Of a DNA stretch of 64,000 nucleotides, positions 39,353 through 49,422 are shown piece by piece. The translations under genes and the position numbers were made by a program. The stretch is from Gemmatimonadaceae bacterium (GTDB lineage: Bacteria > Gemmatimonadota > Gemmatimonadetes > Gemmatimonadales > Gemmatimonadaceae), in NCBI GenBank assembly GCA_025934775.1, contig JAICWO010000002.1, forward strand, positions 1 through 64,000. The letters run 5' to 3'. The notes below the pieces were generated by a model that was not told where the DNA came from, ran no database searches, and saw only the letters and a program-made list of their open reading frames with translations. How positions within the stretch are numbered: the first letter of the stretch is position 1; every line of letters begins with the position of its first letter.

Positions 39353-39841
39353 ATGCAAGCCATTCTGCTCATCGCCGCGGTCGCGCTCGGACTGATCATG
39401 ATCCCCTTCGGCATGCCGGGGACCTTGGTCATCTTCGCCGGCGCGTTGTGCTATCACCTGCTCGTGCCAGGCGGCGGGATCGGGCTCCTCACCGTGATCG
39501 CGATGGGGATCATGATGGCGATCGCGGAAGGGCTCGAGTGGGTGCTCACCGCGCGCTTTACCAGGCGCTACGGCGGCTCGCGGCGAGCGGGGTGGGGGGC
39601 CGTGATCGGCGGCATGATCGGCGCATTCCTCGGCGTGCCGGTACCCGTCGTCGGCTCGATCGTCGGCGCATTCGTTGGAGCGTTCGTCGGCGCGTTCGTG
39701 TTCGAGTGGAGCCGAGCCGGCGAGCATCGGACGGCCACGCGCGTTGCGTGGGGAGCATTCCTGGGACGGGTCGCCGCGGCGGCGATCAAAGTCGCAATCG
39801 GCCTCGCGATGGCCGTGTGGATAATCGTCGCGCTACTCTAG
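39353..39841 (+). CDS. DUF456 membrane protein
   Basis: LPGTLVIF-like GMPGTLVIFAGALCYHL; GGMIGAFLGVPVPVVGSIVGAFVGAF. Confidence 0.85.
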   Translation: MQAILLIAAVALGLIMIPFGMPGTLVIFAGALCYHLLVPGGGIGLLTVIAMGIMMAIAEGLEWVLTARFTRRYGGSRRAGWGAVIGGMIGAFLGVPVPVVGSIVGAFVGAFVGAFVFEWSRAGEHRTATRVAWGAFLGRVAAAAIKVAIGLAMAVWIIVALL

Positions 39842-39852
39842 CGGGAGACTGT

Positions 39853-40119
39853 ATGAAGAAAGACGATGTCGTTCGTGAAATCGACGAAGCCGGGCTCAAG
39901 ATTAACGACCTCTACGCCCGCGCGTGGAACACCGCGTTCAACCCGACGGAGCACGGCTGGGGACCGAGCGTCGCGAGCGCGGTCGCGATTCCGGTGCTGA
40001 GCTTCGCATCGATCGGACAGTTCGTGAGCTCCGCGGTCGTGAAGCAGGTTTCGCCGAGCGTGTTCGACGCGATCTCGAATCTCGGCGGGAAGAAGCCGGA
40101 CAGCGGGGACGGAGCCTGA
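39853..40119 (+). CDS. Hypothetical 88-aa protein
   Basis: ATG after GGGAG RBS-like; no recognised domain. Confidence 0.6.
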   Translation: MKKDDVVREIDEAGLKINDLYARAWNTAFNPTEHGWGPSVASAVAIPVLSFASIGQFVSSAVVKQVSPSVFDAISNLGGKKPDSGDGA

Positions 40120-40175
40120 GCACGCTCCGCGCTCCGTTCTGTTGACTCGCCTCCCCGAGCGGGTAGATTCAAACA

Positions 40176-40210
40176 ACGCCCCGGGCAAACCCGCGGGGCG
40201 TATTTTTTTT
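40176..40210 (+). terminator. Intrinsic terminator ACGCCCC…GGGGCGT-ATTTTTTTT
   Basis: 7-bp outer stem plus T8. Confidence 0.9.
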
Positions 40211-40266
40211 GCCCCTGAACTGCTGCCGTTCGTCCGCGCGATTCTCCACTTCCACTCTCGACTCTC

Positions 40267-41547
40267 GTGTTCAGCCAAACCAATCGAACGGTCGTCGTCG
40301 TTGGCGCGCAGTGGGGTGACGAGGGCAAAGGCAAGCTCGTGGACGTGCTGGCCGAGAGCGCCGATTGGGTGGTGCGCTATCAGGGCGGCGCGAACGCCGG
40401 ACACACGGTGGTGCTGGGCGATCATTCGTTCATCCTGCACCAGATTCCGAGCGGCATTCTGCACGAGGGCGTGCGCTGCGCGATCGGCAACGGCGTCGTG
40501 CTCGATCCTGACACGCTGTTCACCGAGATCGACGGGCTGGTGAAGGACGGCTTCGACGTCGAGGGCCGGCTTTACGTGAGCGATCGCGCGCACTTGGTGC
40601 TACCGTACCACAAGGCCATCGACGGCGAGAGCTCGCATTCACTCTCGCTCGGTACGACGGGCCGCGGGATCGGGCCGGCGTACGAAGACAAGATCGCGCG
40701 GCGCGGCGTGCGTGTGCTCGACCTGCGCCATGCGGACCGGCTGCGTGAGCTGGTAACGAGCGGCGTCGAGCGCGCGAACGCGCAGCTTGCCGCGTTCGGG
40801 AGCGAGACGCGGTGCGATGCGGACGATGTGCTCGCGACGCTGCACCGGCTGAAAGACCGATTGCTGCCGCTCGCCGAAGATGTCGGACTGATGGTCTATC
40901 GTGCGCAGAAGAGCGGCGCGGCGGTGCTCCTCGAGGGCGCGCAAGGCTCGCTGCTCGACGTGGACCACGGGACGTATCCGTTCGTGACGTCGAGCAGCAC
41001 GACCTCCGGCGGCGCGGCGACGGGCGTGGGCATTCCGCCCACATCGATCAATGCCGTGCTGGGCGTCGTCAAAGCGTACACGACGCGTGTCGGCACTGGC
41101 CCGCTCCCGACGGAGATGGACGACGCGATGGGCGAGCGGGTGCGCTCGTTAGGCAACGAGTTCGGCGCAACCACGGGCCGCGCGCGTCGCTGCGGCTGGT
41201 TCGACGCGGTCGTGGTCCGCTACGCGTCTCGCATCAACGGCCTCACCGACGTCGCCGTGACCAAGCTCGACGTCCTCGATACGCTCGACCGCCTCGCGAT
41301 CTGCACCGGCTACGAATACGAGGGGGAGATCCACACCGAGTTCCCGGCCGACATCACCGCGGTCGATCGCGTCGTGCCGCAGTACGAGTGGCTCGACGGC
41401 TGGCAGACGAGCACCGCCGGCGCGCGCCGCCTCGAGGATCTCCCCTCGCAAGCGCGGCGCTATCTCGATCGCATGCAGGAGTTGATCGGCACCCGCATCA
41501 CGTACGTGAGCGTGGGTACGCGGCGGGACCAGATCATTGGCCTCTAA
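40267..41547 (+). CDS. purA: Adenylosuccinate synthetase
   Basis: VVGAQWGDEGKGKLVDVLAE, GGANAGHTVV, VKAYTTRVGTGPLPTE. Confidence 0.98.
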   Translation: MFSQTNRTVVVVGAQWGDEGKGKLVDVLAESADWVVRYQGGANAGHTVVLGDHSFILHQIPSGILHEGVRCAIGNGVVLDPDTLFTEIDGLVKDGFDVEGRLYVSDRAHLVLPYHKAIDGESSHSLSLGTTGRGIGPAYEDKIARRGVRVLDLRHADRLRELVTSGVERANAQLAAFGSETRCDADDVLATLHRLKDRLLPLAEDVGLMVYRAQKSGAAVLLEGAQGSLLDVDHGTYPFVTSSSTTSGGAATGVGIPPTSINAVLGVVKAYTTRVGTGPLPTEMDDAMGERVRSLGNEFGATTGRARRCGWFDAVVVRYASRINGLTDVAVTKLDVLDTLDRLAICTGYEYEGEIHTEFPADITAVDRVVPQYEWLDGWQTSTAGARRLEDLPSQARRYLDRMQELIGTRITYVSVGTRRDQIIGL

Positions 41548-41551
41548 TGGT

Positions 41552-41735
41552 GTCATCCCGAGCGGAGCCGCGAAGCGGATCGAGCTCTGTGTCATCCCGA
41601 GCGGAGCCGCGAAGCGGCGGAGTCGAGGGATCTGGGCTCGTTGCGCCACGCGCCCAGATCCCTCGACTCGTTCGCTCCGCTCACTCGCTCGGGATGACAT
41701 TGTGGGGGAGTCACACCGCTCACTCGCTCGGGATG
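41552..41735. repeat. Compound inverted repeat: two tandem left arms (GTCATCCCGAGCGGAGCCGCGAAGCGG) and two right arms (CCGCTCACTCGCTCGGGATG)
   Basis: Read directly; inner arms continue with AGTCGAGGGATCTGGGC / GCCCAGATCCCTCGACT. Confidence 0.9.
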
Positions 41736-41746
41736 CCGGCTAGCAC

Positions 41747-42757
41747 ATGCTCGACCTCCTGATCATCGGCGCCGGGCCGTGCGGGCTCGCGGCCGCGATC
41801 TCGGCGCAGAAGGCCGGTCTTTCCGCGCTCGTGATCGACGGCGGAGTCGTGTGCAGCACGATCACGCACTATCCCACCTACATGCGCTTCTTCTCGACCG
41901 CCGAGAAGCTCGCCCTGGGCGGGCTGCCGTTCGTGGTCGCGGCGGAGAAGCCGGCGCGCCGCGATGCGCTCGCGTACTACCGGGCCGTCGTCATGCATTT
42001 TGATATACCAGTTCGTCAATATGAGCACGTGAACGTCATCGAGCACGTCGCGGACGGCTTCCGCGTCCGCTCGTCGAGCCGCAACCATGGCGAACGCGTC
42101 ACCGAAGCGAAGCACGTGGTCGTCGCGACCGGCTACTTCGGCTCGCCGAACTACCTGCGCGTTCCGGGCGAAGATCTGCCGCACGTCACGCACGTCTACC
42201 GGGAAGGCCATGAAGGCTTCGATCAGACCGTGATCGTAGTCGGCGGCGGAAACTCGGCCGCCGAGGCGGCGCTCGATCTCTGGCGCTCCGGTGCGCGCGT
42301 GACGCTCGTGCACTTCGGGCCCACGTTCGACAAGAAGATCAAGCCGTGGGTGCTTCCCGATTTTCTGAACCGTGAGAAGGAAGGCAGCATCGCGGCGAAG
42401 TGGGACAGCCGCGTGACGCGCATCGAGCGCGACGCGGTGTACATCGCATCGCCGAACGGCGAGGAGCGCCTCGACGCCGATCAGGTCTACGTCATGACGG
42501 GCTTCGCGCCGAACACCGATTTGCTCGCGTCAGCCGGCGTCCCGATCGACGGGGTGACGGGCATCCCGCGGCACGACCCCGACACGCTGGAGACGAGCGT
42601 GCCCGGATTGTTCATCGCGGGCGTGGTCGTGGCGGGCTTCGATGCGAACAAGGTGTTCATCGAGAACGGGCGCTATCACGGCGATAAGATCGTCGCGTGC
42701 ATCCTCGGTGCGTCCGTGCCGCCGGAGCCGAAGCTCAGCGCGGAGCTGGATACCTAG
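41747..42757 (+). CDS. ypdA: YpdA-family (bacillithiol disulfide reductase-like) flavoprotein
   Basis: LLIIGAGPCGLAAAI, THYPTYMRFFSTAEKLALGGLPF, VVGGGNSAAEAALDL, FIAGVVVAGFDANKVFIENGRYHG. Confidence 0.88.
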   Translation: MLDLLIIGAGPCGLAAAISAQKAGLSALVIDGGVVCSTITHYPTYMRFFSTAEKLALGGLPFVVAAEKPARRDALAYYRAVVMHFDIPVRQYEHVNVIEHVADGFRVRSSSRNHGERVTEAKHVVVATGYFGSPNYLRVPGEDLPHVTHVYREGHEGFDQTVIVVGGGNSAAEAALDLWRSGARVTLVHFGPTFDKKIKPWVLPDFLNREKEGSIAAKWDSRVTRIERDAVYIASPNGEERLDADQVYVMTGFAPNTDLLASAGVPIDGVTGIPRHDPDTLETSVPGLFIAGVVVAGFDANKVFIENGRYHGDKIVACILGASVPPEPKLSAELDT

Positions 42758-42764
42758 CCCGCGC

Positions 42765-43172
42765 TCAATCGAGCAGCGTGAACCCTGCTGTCTCGAAGTG
42801 CTGGTCGAATGCGAATGCGGTGGTGATGCGCTCGCGCCGCATCACCTCGAAGCTCACCGCGTCGGCGAGCGAGAAGCGCTGATCGGCGAAGCGCACCATC
42901 CACCGCGCGACCGCGTCCCGCGCGAATTCCGCGCTCACCTCGCGCCACTCATGGACCGGGTCGTCGAGGAGCACCGACACGGCGCGCCGCGCTTCATGCG
43001 GGCCGCGCACATACAGCACGCGGGCGTGAAACTCGGCGAGCACCAGGGTCGTGCTCGTGTATCGAACCCCGGACGCGGCGCCCGCGCGCGCGATGCGGAC
43101 GGCGCGCGGGTGCCACTGGTCGCGTCCGTTCGCGAGCGCGAGGAGCGCGCTCGTGTCAGCGAGGACGCGCAC
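42765..43172 (-). CDS. PIN-domain toxin (VapC-like)
   Basis: VRVLADTSALLALANGRDQWH…SLADAVSFEVMRRERITTAFAFDQHF. Confidence 0.88.
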   Translation of the reverse strand: MRVLADTSALLALANGRDQWHPRAVRIARAGAASGVRYTSTTLVLAEFHARVLYVRGPHEARRAVSVLLDDPVHEWREVSAEFARDAVARWMVRFADQRFSLADAVSFEVMRRERITTAFAFDQHFETAGFTLLD

Positions 43173-43518
43173 GCGTTCCGCGCTTTTTCGATGTTGCAGA
43201 CGCACTCTCGGCCGCGGTAGGCGTTCCCGTCTCCTCGGCGACCCGGCGGCGCAGCGCCTTGCCGCCATACAGATAGTCGTCGGAGTGCTCGGAGTAATCC
43301 GACGGACCGTCGAACTCCCCCGCGGTGGCGATGAGCGCGTCGAACGCCGAGCGGCTCTTGGTTCCGCTCGTCTGCGCGGCGAGCGCCCATAATCCGCGCC
43401 GAAATAATTCGGTGCGGGAGAGTCCCGTGCTCGAGGCCAGATTCTCGAGGAGCTCGCGATCGCGAGCCTCGAGATACACGACGACCTGCTCGCGGACGCG
43501 CTTTGAGGGAGCGGGCAT
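43156..43518 (-). CDS. Ribbon-helix-helix-type antitoxin
   Basis: SKRVREQVVVYLEARDRELLENLASSTGLSRTELFRRGL; overlaps toxin start by 17 nt. Confidence 0.85.
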   Translation of the reverse strand: MPAPSKRVREQVVVYLEARDRELLENLASSTGLSRTELFRRGLWALAAQTSGTKSRSAFDALIATAGEFDGPSDYSEHSDDYLYGGKALRRRVAEETGTPTAAESASATSKKRGTRARPR

Positions 43519-43535
43519 GTGATCCACCAGTTCAG

Positions 43536-43574
43536 ATGCATGTATATCATGCATGCTCTGGAGACTATTGTCAA
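43536..43574 (-). promoter_or_regulatory. Predicted TA promoter (TTGACA-N17-CATGAT) overlapping palindromic operator ATGCATG-TATAT-CATGCAT
   Basis: -35 at 43569..43574, -10 at 43546..43551, perfect 7-bp inverted repeat at 43536..43554, 18 nt 5' of antitoxin ATG. Confidence 0.7.
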
Positions 43575-43580
43575 GTACTA

Positions 43581-44327
43581 TTATCCGGCCCTCGTCCAGA
43601 GGAGCACGACGCCGCAGAAGCCCGCGCTCCGCGAGGCGGCGAGCCCCACGTCCGTGCCGAACGACTTGTATTGGAGCGGGATGTCGGCGGAGTTGATGTA
43701 GACCTCGATCCCGGCGATGTCCTTGGGCGACGGCAGGTCGCGCTCGACGTCCGGCGACGGGATGCGCACGCCGTCTACGAAAAACGTCATTGGACATCGG
43801 GCACGCAGCGACTCCACGTGCTCGCCACTGATCGAGAGGTATCGAAACGAGCGGAACACGTCGACCATCCCAACCGGGTTGAGCGCTTCGATCTCGTTCT
43901 GCGTCATGAACTGCCCGTGCGTGTGTCGCCGGCGCTCCTCGAATTCGGCGAGCCGGGCCGGCATCGAGCGTTCGCTCACGACCACGGTGTCCAGCGTCGT
44001 CGCGGCCGGCGCGAGCATGTACGACATGCGGAGCGTGTCGCCCGAGGGGATGCGCACGACGGCGGAGACGGGCGCGTACCCGATCCGCCGCACGATGATG
44101 ATGTAGTCGCGCGGTGGAAGATCGACGATTCGAAAGCGGCCGCCGGAGCCCGTGGTCACGGTGACGGTGGTGCCGAGCAGCGTCGCGGTCGCGTTCGCGA
44201 GAGGCATGAGCGCGCTGTCGGTCACCGCGGCGTCGATCGCGCCGCGCGGCCTGCCGGTCTGCGCGCGCGCCGATGCGGTCGCGAGCAGCGCGGCGGCGCT
44301 CATCAACATGCTTCGTGAGCCGCGCAT
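43581..44327 (-). CDS. Secreted carboxypeptidase-regulatory-like domain protein with TonB plug-like C-terminus
   Basis: GAIDAAVTDSALMPLANATATLLGTTVTVTTGSGGRFRIVDLPPRDYIIIVRRIGY; TFFVDGVRIPSP…DIAGIEVY. Confidence 0.75.
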   Translation of the reverse strand: MRGSRSMLMSAAALLATASARAQTGRPRGAIDAAVTDSALMPLANATATLLGTTVTVTTGSGGRFRIVDLPPRDYIIIVRRIGYAPVSAVVRIPSGDTLRMSYMLAPAATTLDTVVVSERSMPARLAEFEERRRHTHGQFMTQNEIEALNPVGMVDVFRSFRYLSISGEHVESLRARCPMTFFVDGVRIPSPDVERDLPSPKDIAGIEVYINSADIPLQYKSFGTDVGLAASRSAGFCGVVLLWTRAG

Positions 44328-44478
44328 GCGAATCCCTCGGAGCGTCGTGGGTGAGCCGTGCGGCTCCAACCTGTGCGCCGCCGCTCGGCTCGGCAACACC
44401 ACGTCGGGTCCGATTATCTTCCTCGGAGCATAACGCCCGCTCGACGGCACGGATTGCTCGATCGCTCCCAACACTCGC

Positions 44479-45828
44479 ATGCCCAACCAGCCCGACATTC
44501 TCGAGAAGCTCGTTTCGCTCTGCAAGCGCCGCGGATTCATCTTCCAATCGTCGGAGATCTACGGCGGCGCGGGATCCGTGTGGGACTACGGTCCGCTGGG
44601 CGTCGAGCTCAAGAAGAATCTCAAGGATCGCTGGTGGCACGCCATGGTGCGCGCGCGCGACGACATCGAGGGGCTCGACGCCGCGATCCTGATGCATCCG
44701 CGCGTCTGGGAGGCGAGCGGGCACGTCGCCGGGTTCACCGATCCGCTCGTCGACTGCCGGAATTGCAAGAAGCGTTTTCGCGCCGACGATCCCAAGATCA
44801 AGGGCGTACCGGGGACGCCGGAAGCGCAGTGTCCGGCGTGCGGCATGAAGGGGACGCTCTCCGAGCCCCGCATGTTCAATTTGATGTTCAAGACGTTCAT
44901 CGGCCCGGTCGAGGACTCGGCGTCGGTGGCGTACCTGCGCCCGGAGACGGCGCAGGGCATCTATGTGAATTTTCTCAACGTGCAGCAGTCGACGCGGCAG
45001 AAGGTGCCGTTCGGCATCGCGCAGATCGGGAAGGCGTTTCGGAACGAGATCACGCCGGGCAACTTCATCTTCCGCACGCGCGAGTTCGAGCAGATGGAGA
45101 TGCAGTTCTTCGTCGAGCCGGGCACGGACATGCACTGGTTCGAGTACTGGAAAGAGCAGCGCATGAACTGGCACAAGGCGCTGGGGCTCGATCCGGCGCG
45201 GCTGCTCTTCCATCAGCACACGCCCGAGGAACTGGCGCACTACGCGCGCGCGGCGTTCGACATCCAATTCGATTTCGGCGGAACGCTCGATTTCCAGGAG
45301 ATCGAGGGCGTCCACAACCGAGGCGACTTCGACCTCTCGCGCCACCAGGAGTATTCGGGCAAGAAGCTCGAGTACTTCGACCAGCCCAACAATCGGCGGT
45401 ACGTACCGTTCGTCGTCGAGACGTCGGTGGGCGCGGATCGCACGACGCTTGCCGTGCTCGTGAACGCGTATCGCGAGGAGACGGTCGAGGGGGAATCCGA
45501 AGGTCGCACGGTGCTCGGGTTGCATCCGGCGCTCGCGCCGATCAAGGCCGGCATCTTTCCGCTCGTGAAGAAGGACGGGATGCCGGAGTTCGCCGAGAAG
45601 CTGGCGAACGAGCTTCGGCCGCAGTTCCCGGTGTTCTATGACGAATCCGCCGCGATCGGCCGGCGCTACCGCCGGCAGGATGAAGTCGGGACGCCGTACT
45701 GCATCACGATCGACGGGCAGACGATCGCGGACGGCACGGTGACGCTGCGCGACCGCGACACCCTCCAGCAGGAGCGGATCGCCGCCGGCCGCGTGGGCGA
45801 GGTCATCCGCGCGCGATTGGCCACGTGA
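44479..45828 (+). CDS. glyS: Glycyl-tRNA synthetase (single-subunit type)
   Basis: [47 protein letters not shown]. Confidence 0.97.
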   Translation: MPNQPDILEKLVSLCKRRGFIFQSSEIYGGAGSVWDYGPLGVELKKNLKDRWWHAMVRARDDIEGLDAAILMHPRVWEASGHVAGFTDPLVDCRNCKKRFRADDPKIKGVPGTPEAQCPACGMKGTLSEPRMFNLMFKTFIGPVEDSASVAYLRPETAQGIYVNFLNVQQSTRQKVPFGIAQIGKAFRNEITPGNFIFRTREFEQMEMQFFVEPGTDMHWFEYWKEQRMNWHKALGLDPARLLFHQHTPEELAHYARAAFDIQFDFGGTLDFQEIEGVHNRGDFDLSRHQEYSGKKLEYFDQPNNRRYVPFVVETSVGADRTTLAVLVNAYREETVEGESEGRTVLGLHPALAPIKAGIFPLVKKDGMPEFAEKLANELRPQFPVFYDESAAIGRRYRRQDEVGTPYCITIDGQTIADGTVTLRDRDTLQQERIAAGRVGEVIRARLAT

Positions 45829-47342
45829 GCGATCTCACGCTCGACCAGCTTCGCCGCGAGGGCGAAGCCTTCATGGTGGAGATCTCGCGCGAATACTATC
45901 GCGCGCACTCCGGCCGCAAGCCCACGGCCGAGCTCCAGCCGATCTATGCGCGGCATGAGAAGATACTAAACGAAGGTTCGCTGGCCGTCGCGCTCGACGC
46001 GTTTCGCGGCGCCCCGGACGCGAGCGAAGCGCTCCGGTCGGCGCGGCTGCTCCTCGATTGGCAGAGCGACTCGCAGGCGGCGCGACAGCTCGCGCCGCTC
46101 GACGAGCGCGAGATCGCGTGGGAGGCGAGCGCGGTCGTGCGCATGGCCGACGGGCGCGAGATCCAGTACGAGGCATCGTCGATCGCCCTCGCGAACACGA
46201 CCGACCGGGACGAGCGCCACGCGATCGAGTCCGCGCGTGCGCGCCTGATCGAGCAGGAGCTCGCTCCGCTGCGCCAGGAGAAGTTCCAGCGCGAGCGCGA
46301 GATCACGGAGCAGCTCGAGCTCGCGCCCACGTACAACGCGACGTGGGAGCTGCTGAGCGGCATCCCGCTCGCGACGCTCGCCGCGCAGTGCGAGCAGTTC
46401 CTGCGCGACACGCAGGCGCTCTGGGCGGAAGCGCTGCCGTATTACACCAAGCGCGTCTTGGGAATGGAGGTCGCGGACGTGACGCGCGCCGACGCGCTCG
46501 CGCTGTTTCGCGCGCGCGAGTTCGACGCGTATTTCCCCGCCGCGCGAATGGAGGAGCAGATCCGGCGTCAGGTGCGCGAGATGGCCGTCGATCCGTCGGC
46601 GTCCGGGCGCGTGATTCTCGACACCGAGGAGCGCGAAGGCAAGCGCTCGCGCGCCTTCTGCTCGCCGGTGCGGATTCCCGAGGAGGTCTATCTCGTCCTT
46701 CGCCCGCACGGCGGCCAGTCGGATTGGACCACCTTCCTGCACGAGCTGGGACACGCGTTGCACTTCGCGTACATGCGTCCCGAGCTCTCGTTCGAGTACC
46801 GCTGGCTCGGCGACAACTCGATCACCGAAGGCTACGCGATGTTGTTCGACCACCGGATGAAAGACGCCGGTTGGCTCGCGCGATATACGGAGCTGAGCGC
46901 GTCCAAGATTCCGGAATTCCTGCGGTGGACCGGGCTCGAGGAGCTGCACTTCCTCCGGCGCTACTGCGCGAAGCTGCTGTACGAGATTCAGTTGTACGGC
47001 GGCGCGACGCGGTGGGACTCGCTGCCCGATCTGTACGTCGACATGCTGACATCGGCGACGAACTTTCGCTACAGCCGCGCGGACGCGTTCGTGGACGTGG
47101 ACGCGCGCTTCTATGCGGCGCGGTACCTGCGCGCCTGGCAGCTCCAAGCGCTCATCGACGAAACGCTCGTCGAGCGATACGACGTGGATTGGTGGCGGAA
47201 TCCGCGCGCCGGCCCGTGGATCTGCTCCGCGCTCTTTGGCGAGGGCCAGCGCGAGCTGGCGCAGGAACAGGCCATGCGCGTGTCGGGCAAGGAGCTGACG
47301 TTCGCGCCGCTAGTGCGCGCGGTGGAGCGGCTGCTCGGCTAG
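45825..47342 (+). CDS. M3-like gluzincin metallopeptidase
   Basis: GTG overlapping gly[20 protein letters not shown] (HExGH). Confidence 0.87.
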   Translation: MSDLTLDQLRREGEAFMVEISREYYRAHSGRKPTAELQPIYARHEKILNEGSLAVALDAFRGAPDASEALRSARLLLDWQSDSQAARQLAPLDEREIAWEASAVVRMADGREIQYEASSIALANTTDRDERHAIESARARLIEQELAPLRQEKFQREREITEQLELAPTYNATWELLSGIPLATLAAQCEQFLRDTQALWAEALPYYTKRVLGMEVADVTRADALALFRAREFDAYFPAARMEEQIRRQVREMAVDPSASGRVILDTEEREGKRSRAFCSPVRIPEEVYLVLRPHGGQSDWTTFLHELGHALHFAYMRPELSFEYRWLGDNSITEGYAMLFDHRMKDAGWLARYTELSASKIPEFLRWTGLEELHFLRRYCAKLLYEIQLYGGATRWDSLPDLYVDMLTSATNFRYSRADAFVDVDARFYAARYLRAWQLQALIDETLVERYDVDWWRNPRAGPWICSALFGEGQRELAQEQAMRVSGKELTFAPLVRAVERLLG

Positions 47343-47345
47343 CCG

Positions 47346-49307
47346 TCACCGCGCCAGCGCGAACGTGACGATCGCATCATCCTTGCCCCACTGATCCCCG
47401 CCCCCGACGGCGATCGCCACGTACTGGCGGCCGCCGACCTCGTACGTCATCGGCGTCGCGCGGCCGCCGGCCGGCAGCGCGCCGCGCCACAGCTCCGCGC
47501 CCGTCGCCGCGTCGAACGCGCGGAGCGAGTTGTCCATCGTCGCGGCGATGAACACGACGCCGCCCGCCGTGACGATCGGGCCGCCGAGGTTCGGCGCGCC
47601 GAGCGGGGTTTTAGAGAGTGCTGATAGCTTCGGATCGACGAGCGAGAGGTCGCCGAGCGGAACCTCCCACGCCTTGGCGCCGGTCCGGAGATCGATCGCC
47701 ACGAGCGCGCCGAATGGCGGTTTGGTGCACGGCAGGCCGCTCGGGCCGAACAGAAAGCGGCGGCGCATCACGTACGGCGTGCCGTGCATGCGCGTATACT
47801 GATCGCCAAGGCGCGACGCATTCGTGCGCGCGTCGGCGGTATCGAACTTCTCGAGCGGGATGAGCTGCACCATCGCCGCGATCCGGTTCACCGGCACGAT
47901 CGCGAGCTGGCGGGTTGGCTCGAACGCGAGGCCGCCCCAGTGCGCGCCGCCAACGTTGGACGGAACCGCGAGTGTGCCTTCCAGGCTCGGCGGCGTGAAC
48001 ACGCCGTCATTGCGCAACGGGCGGATCTGCGCGAGGCATGCGTCGCGATCGGCCGGCGCCGGGCCCCAGACGTCGTCGAGCGTCATGCCCTGAGGGCTGA
48101 GTGGTGGAATGACCCTGTTGAACGGCTGCGTCGGCGACGCGTGCTCGCCGGCGACCGTGCTCGCGGGGACCGGGCGCTCCTCCACCGGGAAGACCGGCTT
48201 TCCGGTATCGCGATCGAGCACGAAGAGCTGGCCGGTCTTGAGCGTTTGTAGAACGACGTCGGCGCGTTTGCCGTCGTGCGTGATCGTCGCGAGGACGGGC
48301 GGCGCGGCGACGTCGTAGTCCCACAAATCGTGATGCACCGCCTGGAACGACCACACCACTTTCCCGGTCGAGGCGCGGAGCGCGACGATGGAGTTGCCGT
48401 AGCGATTGTCGCCAACGCGCTCGCCGCCGTAGTAGTCGGGACTCGGGCTGCCGGTGGGAACGAACACGAGATCGCGCGCGGAGTCGGCGGCGATGATCGA
48501 CCAGGCGTTTGCGGCGCCGGTGACGTGTCCCATGCCGCTGCGCCACGTCGCGTATGCCGGATCGGTCGAATCGCGCGGCACGGGATCCCACGTCCAGCGC
48601 AGCGCACCGGTGCGGGCGTCGTACGCGCGAACTTCGCCGCTCGCCGCGTTCACGCGACCGTTGTCCGCGACGGCGGAGCCGGTGACGACCAGACCATTGA
48701 CGATTGCCGGAGGCGAGGTGAGCTCGTACTCCTCCTCGTAGAGCGGGGCAATGTGGAGACCTCGTCGGAGCGACACCGTTCCGTTCTGGCCGAAATCGCC
48801 GCACGGTGTGCCGGTGCGAGCGTCGAGCGCGACGATCCGCGCGTCGATCGTCCCGACATACACGCGGCGCCTGCACGGCGCACCCGCCGGTGCCTTCGCG
48901 TCGAACCACGTCGAGACGCCGCGATTGGCGGGATCGCCCCAGTCGCCGCGCACCGCGTGCGCATCGTACCGCCAACGCTCCGCTCCCGTCGCTGGATCGA
49001 GCGCGATCACGCGGCCGAGTGGCGTGGACACGTACATCGTGCCATCGACGACGAGCGGCGTCGCCTCGAACCGCGTTCGGTCATCGCTCTGCGCCGCGTC
49101 GCCGGTGTGATACGTCCACGCGACGGCGAGCCGCCGGACGTTCTCGCGCGTGATCTGCGTGAGTGGCGAGTACCGGGTGCCGAACGCGTCGTGGCCGTTC
49201 GCGGCCCACTCGCCGGCGGCCGGTTGCTGCGCGGCGGCCGGAGCGGCACGGACGAGTCCAAGTGTGAGCGCGAGCGCGAACGCGGCGCCGGTTTCGAGAA
49301 TTCTCAT
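47346..49307 (-). CDS. PQQ-dependent dehydrogenase-like beta-propeller protein, secreted
   Basis: GEWAANGHDAFGTRYSPLTQITRENVRRLAVAWTYHTGD; VWSFQAVHHDLWDYDVAAPP. Confidence 0.92.
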   Translation of the reverse strand: MRILETGAAFALALTLGLVRAAPAAAQQPAAGEWAANGHDAFGTRYSPLTQITRENVRRLAVAWTYHTGDAAQSDDRTRFEATPLVVDGTMYVSTPLGRVIALDPATGAERWRYDAHAVRGDWGDPANRGVSTWFDAKAPAGAPCRRRVYVGTIDARIVALDARTGTPCGDFGQNGTVSLRRGLHIAPLYEEEYELTSPPAIVNGLVVTGSAVADNGRVNAASGEVRAYDARTGALRWTWDPVPRDSTDPAYATWRSGMGHVTGAANAWSIIAADSARDLVFVPTGSPSPDYYGGERVGDNRYGNSIVALRASTGKVVWSFQAVHHDLWDYDVAAPPVLATITHDGKRADVVLQTLKTGQLFVLDRDTGKPVFPVEERPVPASTVAGEHASPTQPFNRVIPPLSPQGMTLDDVWGPAPADRDACLAQIRPLRNDGVFTPPSLEGTLAVPSNVGGAHWGGLAFEPTRQLAIVPVNRIAAMVQLIPLEKFDTADARTNASRLGDQYTRMHGTPYVMRRRFLFGPSGLPCTKPPFGALVAIDLRTGAKAWEVPLGDLSLVDPKLSALSKTPLGAPNLGGPIVTAGGVVFIAATMDNSLRAFDAATGAELWRGALPAGGRATPMTYEVGGRQYVAIAVGGGDQWGKDDAIVTFALAR

Positions 49308-49422
49308 GCGGGTCTCGGAAGGATCGACGTGCGAAATATTCCCGGGTGAGCCGCGAGCGCCTATGAGAGCGGGTCCGGCGGGACCGGCGCGGGACGGGCG
49401 GGTGTGCGGCGGGACGAGCGGG

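Noticed and set aside
43519-45525. Upstream portion of the 789-aa minus ORF 43156..45525
   Set aside because: Antitoxin start at 43518 is supported by promoter and operator; the rest is antisense to glyS.
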